64,000 nt of DNA from Desulfovibrionaceae bacterium (GTDB lineage Bacteria; Desulfobacterota; Desulfovibrionia; Desulfovibrionales; Desulfovibrionaceae). The notes beneath the pieces are model-generated. The model did no database searches. It saw nothing but the letters and a program-made list of their open reading frames with translations, and was not told the DNA's origin. The position numbers and the translations under genes are program-made. This document shows positions 49,393 to 57,708 of the stretch, in pieces. Position 1 is the first letter of the stretch; every line of letters starts with the position of its first letter. The stretch covers positions 62,001 to 126,000 of the forward strand of contig WRHY01000003.1 in assembly GCA_009783025.1 (NCBI GenBank). The letters run 5' to 3'.

Positions 49393-51249
49393 TTACCCCT
49401 TCCTGATCATTCTTGCAGCCACCATGTCCGGATCGGCCGGGACAATCTGCCCGCCGCCGTAACCGCGTTCGCCGGGCGGCAGTTCAAAGACCGGGCTGGC
49501 ATCCTCATACGCCAGTTCGGGCATGTCCGCTCCGTCCCGCCAGTAGGCCAGGGTGCGGGTAAGCCCGTTCTTGTCGTCCCGCGCCGGATAATCCTCACGG
49601 TTATGACTGCCGCGGGATTCCCGCCGCTCAAGCGCGGCCTTGGCAATCATCAGGCCTAGTTTGACCTGCCCTTCAATGCGCAGGGCAGCGGAAAGTTCCG
49701 GGGCCACGCCCGTTGCGCCGCCCGCAAGCCCGACCTTTCTGGCCCGTTCGAGGGTTCCTTGCAGAGTTTCGATGCAACGGAGCAGTCCCTGTTCGTTACG
49801 AAACACGAAGCAGCCGTCCATGAGCGCCTGCTGCAACTCTGCGCGCACGGCATAGACGCTTTCTTTGCCCTTGCTTCCCTGGGCGAGTTCGTCAATTTTT
49901 TGTTCTACGCGGGCCACGGCCTCACGAGCGGCGGCAGTGCCGAAAACAGTCTCGTGCCCTTGCAGGAATTCCGCGATCTTAAGGCCCACAATACCGCCCG
50001 CGACCACGGTTTCGGCCAGGGAGTTGCCGCCCAGACGGTTGAAGCCGTGCATGTCCCAGCAGGCCGCCTCGCCCACGGAAAAGAGCCCCTTGAGGCCGTA
50101 TGCCGCGCCGTCCTTGTTCGTGCGTATCCCGGCCATGGTATAGTGCTGGGTGGGCCGCACCGGAATAAGCTGCGCGCGTGGGTCAACACCCAGGAAATAT
50201 TTGCAAATCTCGTCCACTTCCCGGAGCTTGGCGCAGATATGCTGATCCCCGAGGTGGCGGATGTCCAGCCAGAGGTGCTCCCCATAAGGGGAAGAAACCC
50301 CCTTGCCGGAACGCATATGCTCGATCATGCGGCGGGAAACCACGTCGCGCGAGGCCAGTTCGGCCTTTTCCGGCTCGTATATCTGCATGAAGCGTTTTTG
50401 ATCCACGTCAAGCAAGGTGCCGCCGTCGCCCCGGCAGCCTTCGGTAACCAGAATGTCTGTGGGAACGATGCCCGTGGGGTGAAACTGGATGGCCTCGGGG
50501 TTGCCGACAGGCACCAGCCCGGTGTCCAGGGCGATGATGTGCCCCATGCCGTCGCAGATCACGGCGTTGGTGGTGGCTTTGTAGAGGCGCCCGAATCCGC
50601 CCGTGGCAATGACGGTGGCCCTGGAGCGGAAGATTTCCAACGCGCCCGTGCGTATGCAGCGCACCACGGCCCCGGTGCAGGTCGTGCCGTCGTGGATCAG
50701 GGCGACGGCCTCTTTTCTGTCCAACACGTTGATGCCGAGCTCTGCGCACCGGTTGTCCATGGTGCACATGACCGCGTGTCCGGTCCCGTCAGAGGTGTAG
50801 CAGGTGCGCCATTTGGCCGTGCCGCCAAAGGAGCGGGCCGTGATCAGGCCTTCGTTCTCCTTTTTTTCTTCCTTTTCGAATTTTTCCCCGCCCTTGAAAT
50901 AACTGTCCTTTCCGGCGACCACCCGGTTCCAGGGTACGCCCCAGGCGGCCAGACGGCGCATCTCGATGGGAGCGGCGTCCGCGAAAAGCCGGGCCACCTC
51001 CTGATCGCAACCCCAGTCCGAACCCTTGACCGTGTCGGCAAAATGTACGTCCGGGCTGTCGCCCTCTCCCATGACGCTGTTGCCCAGCGCCGCCTGCATG
51101 CCTCCCTGGGCGGCGGAAGAGTGGGAACGCCGGGCCGGCACGATGGACAGCACAACAACGGAAAATCCTTTTTCCGCGGCTTCCACGGCCGCGCGCTCAC
51201 CGGAAAGGCCCGCGCCGATGACCAGAAGATCGGAATACCAGGTCTGCAT
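49393..51249 (-). CDS. frdA: Fumarate reductase/succinate dehydrogenase flavoprotein subunit
   Basis: This is a 618-residue protein from ATG 51249, preceded by AAAGGAG; the frame is open further upstream inside frdC but without a signal. FAD-binding: DLLVIGAGLSGERAAVEAAEKG, RSHSSAAQGGMQAALG (the His that binds FAD covalently), IATGGFGRLYKATTN. Active site: PTGIVPTDILVTEGCRGDGG, RPTQHYTMAGIRTN and FNRLGGNSLAETVVAGG. It catalyses fumarate-succinate interconversion. Genes are ordered C-A-B as in epsilonproteobacterial and Desulfovibrio enzymes. Confidence 0.95.
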   Translation of the reverse strand: MQTWYSDLLVIGAGLSGERAAVEAAEKGFSVVVLSIVPARRSHSSAAQGGMQAALGNSVMGEGDSPDVHFADTVKGSDWGCDQEVARLFADAAPIEMRRLAAWGVPWNRVVAGKDSYFKGGEKFEKEEKKENEGLITARSFGGTAKWRTCYTSDGTGHAVMCTMDNRCAELGINVLDRKEAVALIHDGTTCTGAVVRCIRTGALEIFRSRATVIATGGFGRLYKATTNAVICDGMGHIIALDTGLVPVGNPEAIQFHPTGIVPTDILVTEGCRGDGGTLLDVDQKRFMQIYEPEKAELASRDVVSRRMIEHMRSGKGVSSPYGEHLWLDIRHLGDQHICAKLREVDEICKYFLGVDPRAQLIPVRPTQHYTMAGIRTNKDGAAYGLKGLFSVGEAACWDMHGFNRLGGNSLAETVVAGGIVGLKIAEFLQGHETVFGTAAAREAVARVEQKIDELAQGSKGKESVYAVRAELQQALMDGCFVFRNEQGLLRCIETLQGTLERARKVGLAGGATGVAPELSAALRIEGQVKLGLMIAKAALERRESRGSHNREDYPARDDKNGLTRTLAYWRDGADMPELAYEDASPVFELPPGERGYGGGQIVPADPDMVAARMIRKG

Positions 51250-51260
51250 GGAAGGCTCCT

Positions 51261-51908
51261 TTATAGGGCCATGTTGGCCAGCGCCAGCGAGGTGATTACG
51301 CCGATAAGCATAAACCCGCAGAACATGCCCAACACGATTTTTTGCGCTTTGTCCCTGTTCTCCCGAGTGATGAAGCCCCACTTGACTCCGATGCGGTAGA
51401 CGCCGATGAAGACGTGCAATTGGATCACGGGCAGCAGAATGAAGTAGAACCACTGCCAGCCGCCGCTCCGCACCCTGGCCGCCGACTTGGCGGCCTCAAT
51501 GGGCAGATCGTTGAGCACCACCCACATATGGATGGCCCCCAGGAACAGCACGATCATGGCCGTGAGCACCTGGGCTATCCAGAGCCAGGTATTGGGATGG
51601 CGCAGCATTCTGGCATGCGCCCAGGCGATTTCCTGGCCGTCGGCAGTAAAGGGGATCTTACGGGCGGCCAGGATAAAATGGCCGATAAAGACGAGAAAAA
51701 TGAGCGGTCCGCCCACCTGGGCCATGTAGGTGGCCTCGAAAAACCCGGCAATGGCATTCATGAGTCCGGGGCTGATAATCACAGAGGATACCAGGAGCGT
51801 GTGGCACGCCATGAAGAGCACGAGCGCCGCTCCGGAGAGCATTTGCAGCCAGTCAAGGCAGGCGTCCCGGTTCGGGCGCGCGTATGGCATGCTTGGGTTA
51901 AACGCCAT
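51261..51908 (-). CDS. frdC: Fumarate reductase cytochrome b subunit (diheme, FrdC type)
   Basis: This is a 215-residue protein with five predicted membrane helices and axial histidine candidates in FMACHTLLVSS, VFIGHFILAA, GAIHMWVVLND and QLHVFIGVYR. This is the pattern of diheme menaquinol-fumarate reductase anchors (Wolinella/Desulfovibrio type), which do not need a separate FrdD. It is first in the operon, preceded by GGAGG, and followed 11 bp later by frdA. Confidence 0.93.
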   Translation of the reverse strand: MAFNPSMPYARPNRDACLDWLQMLSGAALVLFMACHTLLVSSVIISPGLMNAIAGFFEATYMAQVGGPLIFLVFIGHFILAARKIPFTADGQEIAWAHARMLRHPNTWLWIAQVLTAMIVLFLGAIHMWVVLNDLPIEAAKSAARVRSGGWQWFYFILLPVIQLHVFIGVYRIGVKWGFITRENRDKAQKIVLGMFCGFMLIGVITSLALANMAL

Positions 51909-51946
51909 GGTTCCTCCTTACCATACAAGGTGTTGCCGGAATGGCG

Positions 51947-52008
51947 GGACGGCGCGCCGCACGGGCGCAGCCGTCCACCATATACGCAGCCGCTTTTTCC
52001 AAAGCGGC
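51947..52008 (-). terminator. Two hairpins between tctC and frdC
   Basis: GGACGGC (51947-51953) pairs with GCCGTCC (51970-51976), and GCCGCTTT (51989-51996) with AAAGCGGC (52001-52008). They follow the tctC stop on the minus strand and would end the transporter operon ahead of frdC; there is no strong T-run. Confidence 0.5.
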
Positions 52009-52018
52009 GATGCAATCG

Positions 52019-52966
52019 CTATTGCGGTTTGGCCATAATCTCTTTAAGCACAACCCCGTACATGTCGAACTCTTTTTCGAAAAAGCGCCTGAATTCGTCG
52101 ACTCCCAGCCAATGGGCGCGGCTGCTCATTTTACTCATCTCAGCGGCGAACTCCGGACTCTGTACCACTTCCTGAATGACCTGCGCAAGACGCTCCGTCA
52201 CATCCGCGGGCAGATCCTTGGGAGCAAAAACGCCCTGCCAGTGCAGGAATTGCCCATCATAGCCCATTTCTTTTGTTGTGGGGAAATTCAGGTTGTCCGC
52301 GCGCGCATCCGCGAACTGAATCAATCCGAATACGTCGAACTGCGACAGGGGCACAGGAGAGTCCGCATAGAGCGCAACGCGGCCGGTGAGCATGTCTTTC
52401 ATGACTTCCGGCGTGGTACGGTAGGGAATATAGCGGAATTTGAGCCCGAAATGTTTGGCAAGTTCCAGGACCGGGATATGCGTCATATTGCCTGTGCCGG
52501 TGATGGCCACGACATATGTATCCGGTTCTTTTTTGACGATCTCGACCATTTCTTTGAAGTCTTTCCAGGGGGCTTTCTGGCTAGACATAAGGACCACGGG
52601 CTGGCGCGTGGTCATGCCGAGAAGGGTAAAGGAATCGCGGCCGTAAGGAACATTCTGAACATGAGGCTGAAGGCAGACGACACCCGTGGGAAAGTACCCC
52701 AAGGTGTAGCCGTCGGGATTGGCCGTAACGACCTGGGCCGCGCCCTGGGTTCCGGCGGCGCCGACGATGTTCTGTACCACAATGGTCTGGCCGAGCTTCT
52801 TTTCCATCATGTTCCCGAGCAGGCGGGCAGGCACGTCCACGGCTCCGCCGGCGCCGAAAGGCACGACAAGGGTTACGGGTTTGTCGGGGTAGGCGGCAAA
52901 AACAGGGGTGGCCATGAGCAGGCTCAAAAGGATCACGGCCATGCGGGAGGCTAATTTTTGCAACAT
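52019..52966 (-). CDS. tctC: Tripartite tricarboxylate transporter (TTT) substrate-binding protein
   Basis: This is a 315-residue periplasmic protein. The signal peptide (MLQKLASRMAVILLSLLMAT, cleavage after VFA) is followed by YPDKPVTLVVPFGAGGAVDVPARLL, the TctC/Bug N-terminal signature, then GAAGTQGAAQVVTANPDGYTLGYF and GTGNMTHIPVLELAKHFG. Bug-type receptors bind carboxylates via backbone and water contacts. AAGGAG precedes the ATG; longer frames are rejected. It is last in the ThDP-SDR-tctBAC operon, which suggests uptake of the acid used by those enzymes. Confidence 0.93.
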   Translation of the reverse strand: MLQKLASRMAVILLSLLMATPVFAAYPDKPVTLVVPFGAGGAVDVPARLLGNMMEKKLGQTIVVQNIVGAAGTQGAAQVVTANPDGYTLGYFPTGVVCLQPHVQNVPYGRDSFTLLGMTTRQPVVLMSSQKAPWKDFKEMVEIVKKEPDTYVVAITGTGNMTHIPVLELAKHFGLKFRYIPYRTTPEVMKDMLTGRVALYADSPVPLSQFDVFGLIQFADARADNLNFPTTKEMGYDGQFLHWQGVFAPKDLPADVTERLAQVIQEVVQSPEFAAEMSKMSSRAHWLGVDEFRRFFEKEFDMYGVVLKEIMAKPQ

Positions 52967-52995
52967 GGGAAACTCCTTCAGCATACTGTTACATG

Positions 52996-54513
52996 TTAGG
53001 GTTGACACTCTTCCGGAGTACTCTTTGGTGATCTTTTTGTACGATATGCGCTGATGTGGGGCATGGCCAGGACGGCGAGGGCGAGCAACAACAGGACGCA
53101 CCCCAAGGGCGAGGATAGGATATAGGCCGGCCAGCTTTGATTGCCCTTGAAGAGCAGCATCTGCCCTACACTTAGCTCAAACTGTTGTCCCAGTACAAGG
53201 CCGATGACAATGGGCGGCATGGGATATCCGTTGCGGCGCATGAAGTAGGCCACAATACCGGCAACCATGGTAACGGCCACATCCACGGGATTCCCTCGTG
53301 AGCCATACGCGCCCAGAGCGCAGAGCACCACGACCACACCCATGAGAATGGGTTCGGGCAGGCGCAGGAGAAAATTGAAAAGCCGCGTGGTGATCACGCA
53401 GGCCGGGTACAGAAAAATATTGGCGATGATAAGGGTGACAAAGGCGGCATAGACGACTTCCGGGCTTTCCGTCATCAGCCGCACACCCGGGCTGAGGCCG
53501 TGGATGGTGAATGTGGCCAGCAAAATGGCGGTTATCGGATCGCCGGGAATGCCGAGCGCCAGCGTTGGCACCAGCGCGCCGCCGGTGACGGCGTTATTGG
53601 CCGATTCCGCTGCCACAATGGAGTCCGGCTCGCCGGTTCCGAACTTGTCCCGCCTGGGGGAGGAGCGCTTGGCTTCCCCATAGGCGAGAAAGGCCGCCGT
53701 GGCAGCGCCCGTGCCGGGCATGATCCCGACCCAGGTGCCGATAAGCGAGGATTTGATCAAGAGCCAGCGCCTGCCCACCCATTCACGCAGGGCGGGCAGG
53801 ATCACTGAACCGCCCGTCATGGCTTCAACCCGCTTTTCGTGTAAAATGCCCTCCGCGCGCATGATGACCTCGGAGAGCGCGAACACGCCGACAATGACGG
53901 CCACCAGATCAATGCCGCCGTTCAGGGCGAACAGGTCGAAGGTGAACCGCTGTTCGCTGCTGAAAGGCGATGCGCCCACGCAGGCCAGGAGCAAGCCCAG
54001 AACCCCGGCCGCAATGCCTTTGACCTGGGCTTCGGCGGAAACGCTGGATATGCAGGTCAGTCCCATAAGAATCAGGGCAAATGTCTCAAATGCGCCGAAT
54101 TTCAGGGCAAAATCAGCCAGAAGGGGCGTTGCCAGAATCAGCACCAGGCAGGAAAGAAGCCCGCCGCAGATGGAGGCCGCGAGAGCCCAGCCGATGGCCT
54201 GGGCCGCTTTGCCCTGCTTGGCCATAGGATGCCCGTCAAGGGCCGTGCAGGCCGCTTGGGGCGTGCCGGGCGTGTTGAGGAGGATGGAGGCGATGGAGCC
54301 GCCGGCGACGGAACCGCAATACACGCCGAACAGCAGCGCAATGGCCACGGAACTGTGCATGCCGAAAGTAAAGGGCAGACAGATGGTGATGGCCACGACC
54401 GACCCCAGGCCGGGCAGGGCGCCGACGATCATGCCGATCAGGACGCCGAGAAAGTTCATGCTCACAACGAGCGGGCTGAACGCCTCAAGGATGGCGGTGA
54501 GGATAGTTTCCAT
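52996..54513 (-). CDS. tctA: Tripartite tricarboxylate transporter large permease
   Basis: This is a 505-residue protein with about a dozen hydrophobic segments and the TctA motifs: FLGVLIGMIVGALPGLGSVVAITICLPFTFGM, GSVAGGSIASILLNTPGTPQAACTALDGHPMAKQGKA, and the repeated GTWVGIMPGTGAATAAFLAYGEAKRSS and LALGIPGDPITAILLATFTIHGLSPG. It moves the substrate with cation symport. It is encoded between tctB (24-bp gap) and tctC (29-bp gap). Confidence 0.95.
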   Translation of the reverse strand: METILTAILEAFSPLVVSMNFLGVLIGMIVGALPGLGSVVAITICLPFTFGMHSSVAIALLFGVYCGSVAGGSIASILLNTPGTPQAACTALDGHPMAKQGKAAQAIGWALAASICGGLLSCLVLILATPLLADFALKFGAFETFALILMGLTCISSVSAEAQVKGIAAGVLGLLLACVGASPFSSEQRFTFDLFALNGGIDLVAVIVGVFALSEVIMRAEGILHEKRVEAMTGGSVILPALREWVGRRWLLIKSSLIGTWVGIMPGTGAATAAFLAYGEAKRSSPRRDKFGTGEPDSIVAAESANNAVTGGALVPTLALGIPGDPITAILLATFTIHGLSPGVRLMTESPEVVYAAFVTLIIANIFLYPACVITTRLFNFLLRLPEPILMGVVVVLCALGAYGSRGNPVDVAVTMVAGIVAYFMRRNGYPMPPIVIGLVLGQQFELSVGQMLLFKGNQSWPAYILSSPLGCVLLLLALAVLAMPHISAYRTKRSPKSTPEECQP

Positions 54514-54537
54514 GATTCTCCCCTGTTTGGTTGGCGT

Positions 54538-54981
54538 TTACCCGAATATGCCGGCCGGCAGCGGTATTTTGAGTGCATAGGTAAACAGCGCCCAGATGCA
54601 GGCGCACGCCGCGGCACAGACGCCGCCGAGCAGGGCGTAGCGCTTGTAGCCCATGATCAGAGCGCAGGAGAACATGCCGAAAAAGGCGGACACGGCAAAA
54701 CCCGCTACGTCGAAAAGCAGGGCGTAGAGCACAAAGCTGAGGCACATGGGCACGGTGCGGCGGGTGAGGATGGGCATGGAGCCGGCCTCGTCTCTGCCCG
54801 GTTTGAAGACGGAGAGGATCGCGAGGACGAACAGAAAGATGATCAAAAAGCGCGGGTAATCCATGGGGTGGATGCCTTCAGTCTGAAGCGCGTTCTCCGA
54901 ACCGTAGGTCTGGGTCCACAGGATGAGGGCCACGCCCGCAAGAGCCAGCCCGTTGCAGAGATTTCTGAAAGTAAAGGTCAT
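54538..54981 (-). CDS. tctB: Tripartite tricarboxylate transporter small permease
   Basis: This is a 147-residue protein with four hydrophobic segments (LCNGLALAGVALILW, PRFLIIFLFVLAILSVF, VPMCLSFVLYALLFDVAGFAV, ALLGGVCAAACACIWALFTYAL). Length, topology and position before tctA identify the poorly conserved TctB subunit. Confidence 0.88.
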   Translation of the reverse strand: MTFTFRNLCNGLALAGVALILWTQTYGSENALQTEGIHPMDYPRFLIIFLFVLAILSVFKPGRDEAGSMPILTRRTVPMCLSFVLYALLFDVAGFAVSAFFGMFSCALIMGYKRYALLGGVCAAACACIWALFTYALKIPLPAGIFG

Positions 54982-55031
54982 AGATGCTCCTCTGGCGAAA
55001 ATCGGCTCACGGTTTTGTTGAACTGTTTCTG

Positions 55032-55766
55032 TCAGTCCATCAAGGTGCCTCCGTTGACGTCAAGCACATGGCCGGTAATGAATCCTGCTGCCGGGGAACA
55101 GAGAAAATAGGCCGCTTCCGCCATTTCCTCCGGGGTTCCCACGCGGCCGAGCGGAACCTTGGCCGCGACGGCGTCCTGCTGTTCCTTGGGGATCATGGTC
55201 CCGGCAACAGGCCCCGGCGCAACGCTGTTGACCCGTATGGAGCGGCCCGCAAGTTCCGTGGCCAGGGATTTCACCAGGGAAATGACCCCGGCCTTGGAAG
55301 CGCAGTAATGGGCTTTGGTTTTTCCGGCGTTGGAACCAAGAGCGGCAAAACCGGTTTTTGCCGCCCGCGAAGTGAAGAGCACCATGCTGCCGCCCGCTTC
55401 GGACATGGCCGGGATACAGGCTTTGGCAAGGTAGAACGCCCCGGTCAGGTTGATCCGGATGACCTGCTCCCATTCGTCTATCGACATTTCCTCTATGGAA
55501 CAGGCGGGTTTGGTGATAGCCGCGCAGTGAACGAGACTGTCAAGGCGTCCATATTTTTGCGCCTCGGCCACCAGGGCTTGGCATTGGGCGAAATCGCTGA
55601 CATCCGCTTTGAAGGCGCGGGCTTGGGGCAAACGAGCCGCCTCCACGCCCGCGTCGATTATATCGGCCAGTATGACCGTATGGTCGGCCGCGAAACGGCG
55701 CGCACAGGCAAGGCCGATGTTGCTGGCGGCTCCCGTGACTATCACGACGGGCGGTATCGTGTTCAT
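55032..55766 (-). CDS. Short-chain dehydrogenase/reductase
   Basis: This is a 244-residue classical SDR: IVTGAASNIGLACARRF (TGxxxGIG), HCAAITKPA in place of NNAG, VLFTSRAAKTGFA with the catalytic Ser, HYCASKAGVISLVKSLATEL (YxxxK), and NSVAPGPVAGTM. The cofactor-deciding Asp in VILADIIDA favours NAD(H). It sits between the ThDP enzyme and tctBAC, so it may reduce the aldehyde made by the former or oxidise an imported hydroxy acid. Confidence 0.9.
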   Translation of the reverse strand: MNTIPPVVIVTGAASNIGLACARRFAADHTVILADIIDAGVEAARLPQARAFKADVSDFAQCQALVAEAQKYGRLDSLVHCAAITKPACSIEEMSIDEWEQVIRINLTGAFYLAKACIPAMSEAGGSMVLFTSRAAKTGFAALGSNAGKTKAHYCASKAGVISLVKSLATELAGRSIRVNSVAPGPVAGTMIPKEQQDAVAAKVPLGRVGTPEEMAEAAYFLCSPAAGFITGHVLDVNGGTLMD

Positions 55767-55793
55767 TGCGCATTCTCCTCTGCATTACGTCTT

Positions 55794-57488
55794 TTAAGGA
55801 AGAGGCGTATGGTCAGTCGCCATGCGGTGCGAATCCTGGGGGTCTATTTTCACGTCGATCACGCTCGGGCCGTCCTGATAGGCATACGCGCTGTGCAGCA
55901 CGTCGTCAAAGTCCTTGGAGTGCGTCAGCGTATAGCTGTTCGCGCCCATGCCGGCGCACATTTTCGCAAAGTCGATGTCAGGGAAATCGCAGGCTATGCG
56001 GTTGGGACCGAGATTGTCGCGCACCATGCCCAGACCCCGGTTGTTCAGCACAACAAAAGTAGCAGCAATCTTATGCTGGGCGCAAGTGGCAATAACGTCG
56101 GCCGTCATCATGAAACCGCCGTCGCCCGCAATGCAGGTCACGCGTTTTTCCGGCAGGGCCAGCTTGGCCGCTGCCGCCGCAGGTCCTCCCCAGCCCATGC
56201 CGCCGGCGCCGCCGGGAGCCAGCAACTGGTTCTGATAGGGCAGCCTGAGCGCGTTGGTCATCCAGATGCGGGAATTCCCCGCGTCCAGCGTAATGATATC
56301 GTCACGGGTGATCGATTTCTGCATTCCGCGCACTATATCAATGAAAGCCACTGTCCCCGGCTGGGGGGCGTGCCCCTGCGGGGCGTCATAGTCCCATTGG
56401 TCTTTCAGCGACCGGATAGCCCGCAGACGCTGTTCCCTACGGGATTCGTCAAGGTCCAGGCGTGACAGCATGCTGATCACATCCGCCACATCGCCGGTAA
56501 TGGCAAGGTCCACAGGGTATACCCAACCGGAGGAACGCGGGTCTATATCGACCTGAACCAGTCTTTGCTCCGAGGGGCGTACCAGCTTGGGATCGCGGAA
56601 GCGGGTATAGTCAGGTCCCATGCTCGCGCCCAGCATCACAACCAGATCGGCTTTTTGCAGCATTCTGTTGGCTGCCGGGTGTCCCCAGGTGCCGAGCATG
56701 CCGCAGGCCACGTCCGCGGTTTCATCCACGGTGCTTTTCCCCAGGTAACTAGTAACCACGGCGCACCCTGTTTTTTGGGCGAGGGCCAGCAAGGCGCTGC
56801 CGGAACGGGAATCATACACCCCATTGCCTGCAATAAAGACGGGGTGTTCCGCCTCGCCAAGCATGGCGGCAAGTCTCTGTACGGCATCCATGTCAGGGCG
56901 GGCGGGCGTGTAGGTATAATGTCCTTCTGACGGGTACAAGGGCGTATACGGCTGGTCGGGGAACTCCTGCCGGATGGCCGAGGTTTTCATGATCAACGCG
57001 GCCGGACCCTTACGGGGCAGACTCGCGTGTTTGTAAGCCATCTGTGCGCCGTAAATAATTTCTTCCGGCTCGGTGGCGTATGCGCAGTATTTGGTGACCT
57101 GGCGCAGCACGGACTGGATGTCCAGTGCGCCATAGCCGCCAGTCATGGACTGGTAGCAGCCGTACATGCCGTATCCGTTATAGTCCGAAGTGTCGGTGAT
57201 GATCAGCATGGGGGTACCGGCAAAGGCTGCCTCAATGATGCCGAACTGGCCGGTGCTGGCCACCCACGGCCCCTGTCCGAGAAAAACACCGGGCTTACCG
57301 GTGATCCGTCCGGTGGCTTGAGCCATAATGGAGGCTGTTTGTTCACTTCTGCACAGCACCAGATCGAGTTCTTTCCGTCGTTGATGCCAGGCGGGCAGGC
57401 TCCAGGTGATGCCAAGCCCGGGCAGGGTGAAGGCCCGGGTTACGCCGCTTTCAATAAGTGTGTCCACCAGCCGTTCGTATGTTTTCAT
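55794..57488 (-). CDS. Thiamine-diphosphate-dependent enzyme (acetolactate synthase/decarboxylase family)
   Basis: This is a 564-residue protein with the three-domain layout of 2-oxo acid decarboxylases and carboligases: a PYR domain with catalytic Glu (CRSEQTASIMAQATGRITGKPGV), a middle domain (PVFIAGNGVYDSRSG, VVMLGASMGPDYTRF) and a PP domain with the ThDP/Mg motif GDGGFMMTADVIATCAQHKI ending in VVLNNRG. The substrate cannot be read. The TctABC permease and SDR beside it point to a small 2-oxo acid, conceivably a sulfonated or aromatic one. It heads the operon behind a sigma-54-type promoter. The ATG at 57488 was chosen over 57548, which would overlap that promoter. Confidence 0.85.
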   Translation of the reverse strand: MKTYERLVDTLIESGVTRAFTLPGLGITWSLPAWHQRRKELDLVLCRSEQTASIMAQATGRITGKPGVFLGQGPWVASTGQFGIIEAAFAGTPMLIITDTSDYNGYGMYGCYQSMTGGYGALDIQSVLRQVTKYCAYATEPEEIIYGAQMAYKHASLPRKGPAALIMKTSAIRQEFPDQPYTPLYPSEGHYTYTPARPDMDAVQRLAAMLGEAEHPVFIAGNGVYDSRSGSALLALAQKTGCAVVTSYLGKSTVDETADVACGMLGTWGHPAANRMLQKADLVVMLGASMGPDYTRFRDPKLVRPSEQRLVQVDIDPRSSGWVYPVDLAITGDVADVISMLSRLDLDESRREQRLRAIRSLKDQWDYDAPQGHAPQPGTVAFIDIVRGMQKSITRDDIITLDAGNSRIWMTNALRLPYQNQLLAPGGAGGMGWGGPAAAAAKLALPEKRVTCIAGDGGFMMTADVIATCAQHKIAATFVVLNNRGLGMVRDNLGPNRIACDFPDIDFAKMCAGMGANSYTLTHSKDFDDVLHSAYAYQDGPSVIDVKIDPQDSHRMATDHTPLP

Positions 57489-57523
57489 GATAACTCCGTG
57501 TAGGTTAAATGTTACTTGCATAA

Positions 57524-57540
57524 AGCAAGGGGTATGCCAA
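57524..57540 (-). promoter_or_regulatory. Sigma-54-type promoter of the ThDP-SDR-tctBAC operon
   Basis: On the minus strand TTGGCAT-ACCCC-TTGCTT carries GG (-24) and GC (-12) at the required 10-nt separation and differs from TGGCAC-N5-TTGCW at one position. It lies 35 bp upstream of the ThDP gene. An inverted repeat TATGCCA-N8-TGGCATA (57533-57554) overlaps its upstream edge and may bind the divergent activator. Confidence 0.7.
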
Positions 57541-57708
57541 GTTTTCATGGCATAATATGATAAAAATACTAATGTTTTTAATGTACATACAAAATGGTTT
57601 TATCTGAAAACAGGATACTATCCAGAATATGGACAACGCCGTCTTGTTTTGAGATACTTCACTTCATGGTTTACGATAAAGATTCCTCTCAAAGTCAAAG
57701 GAGACAGC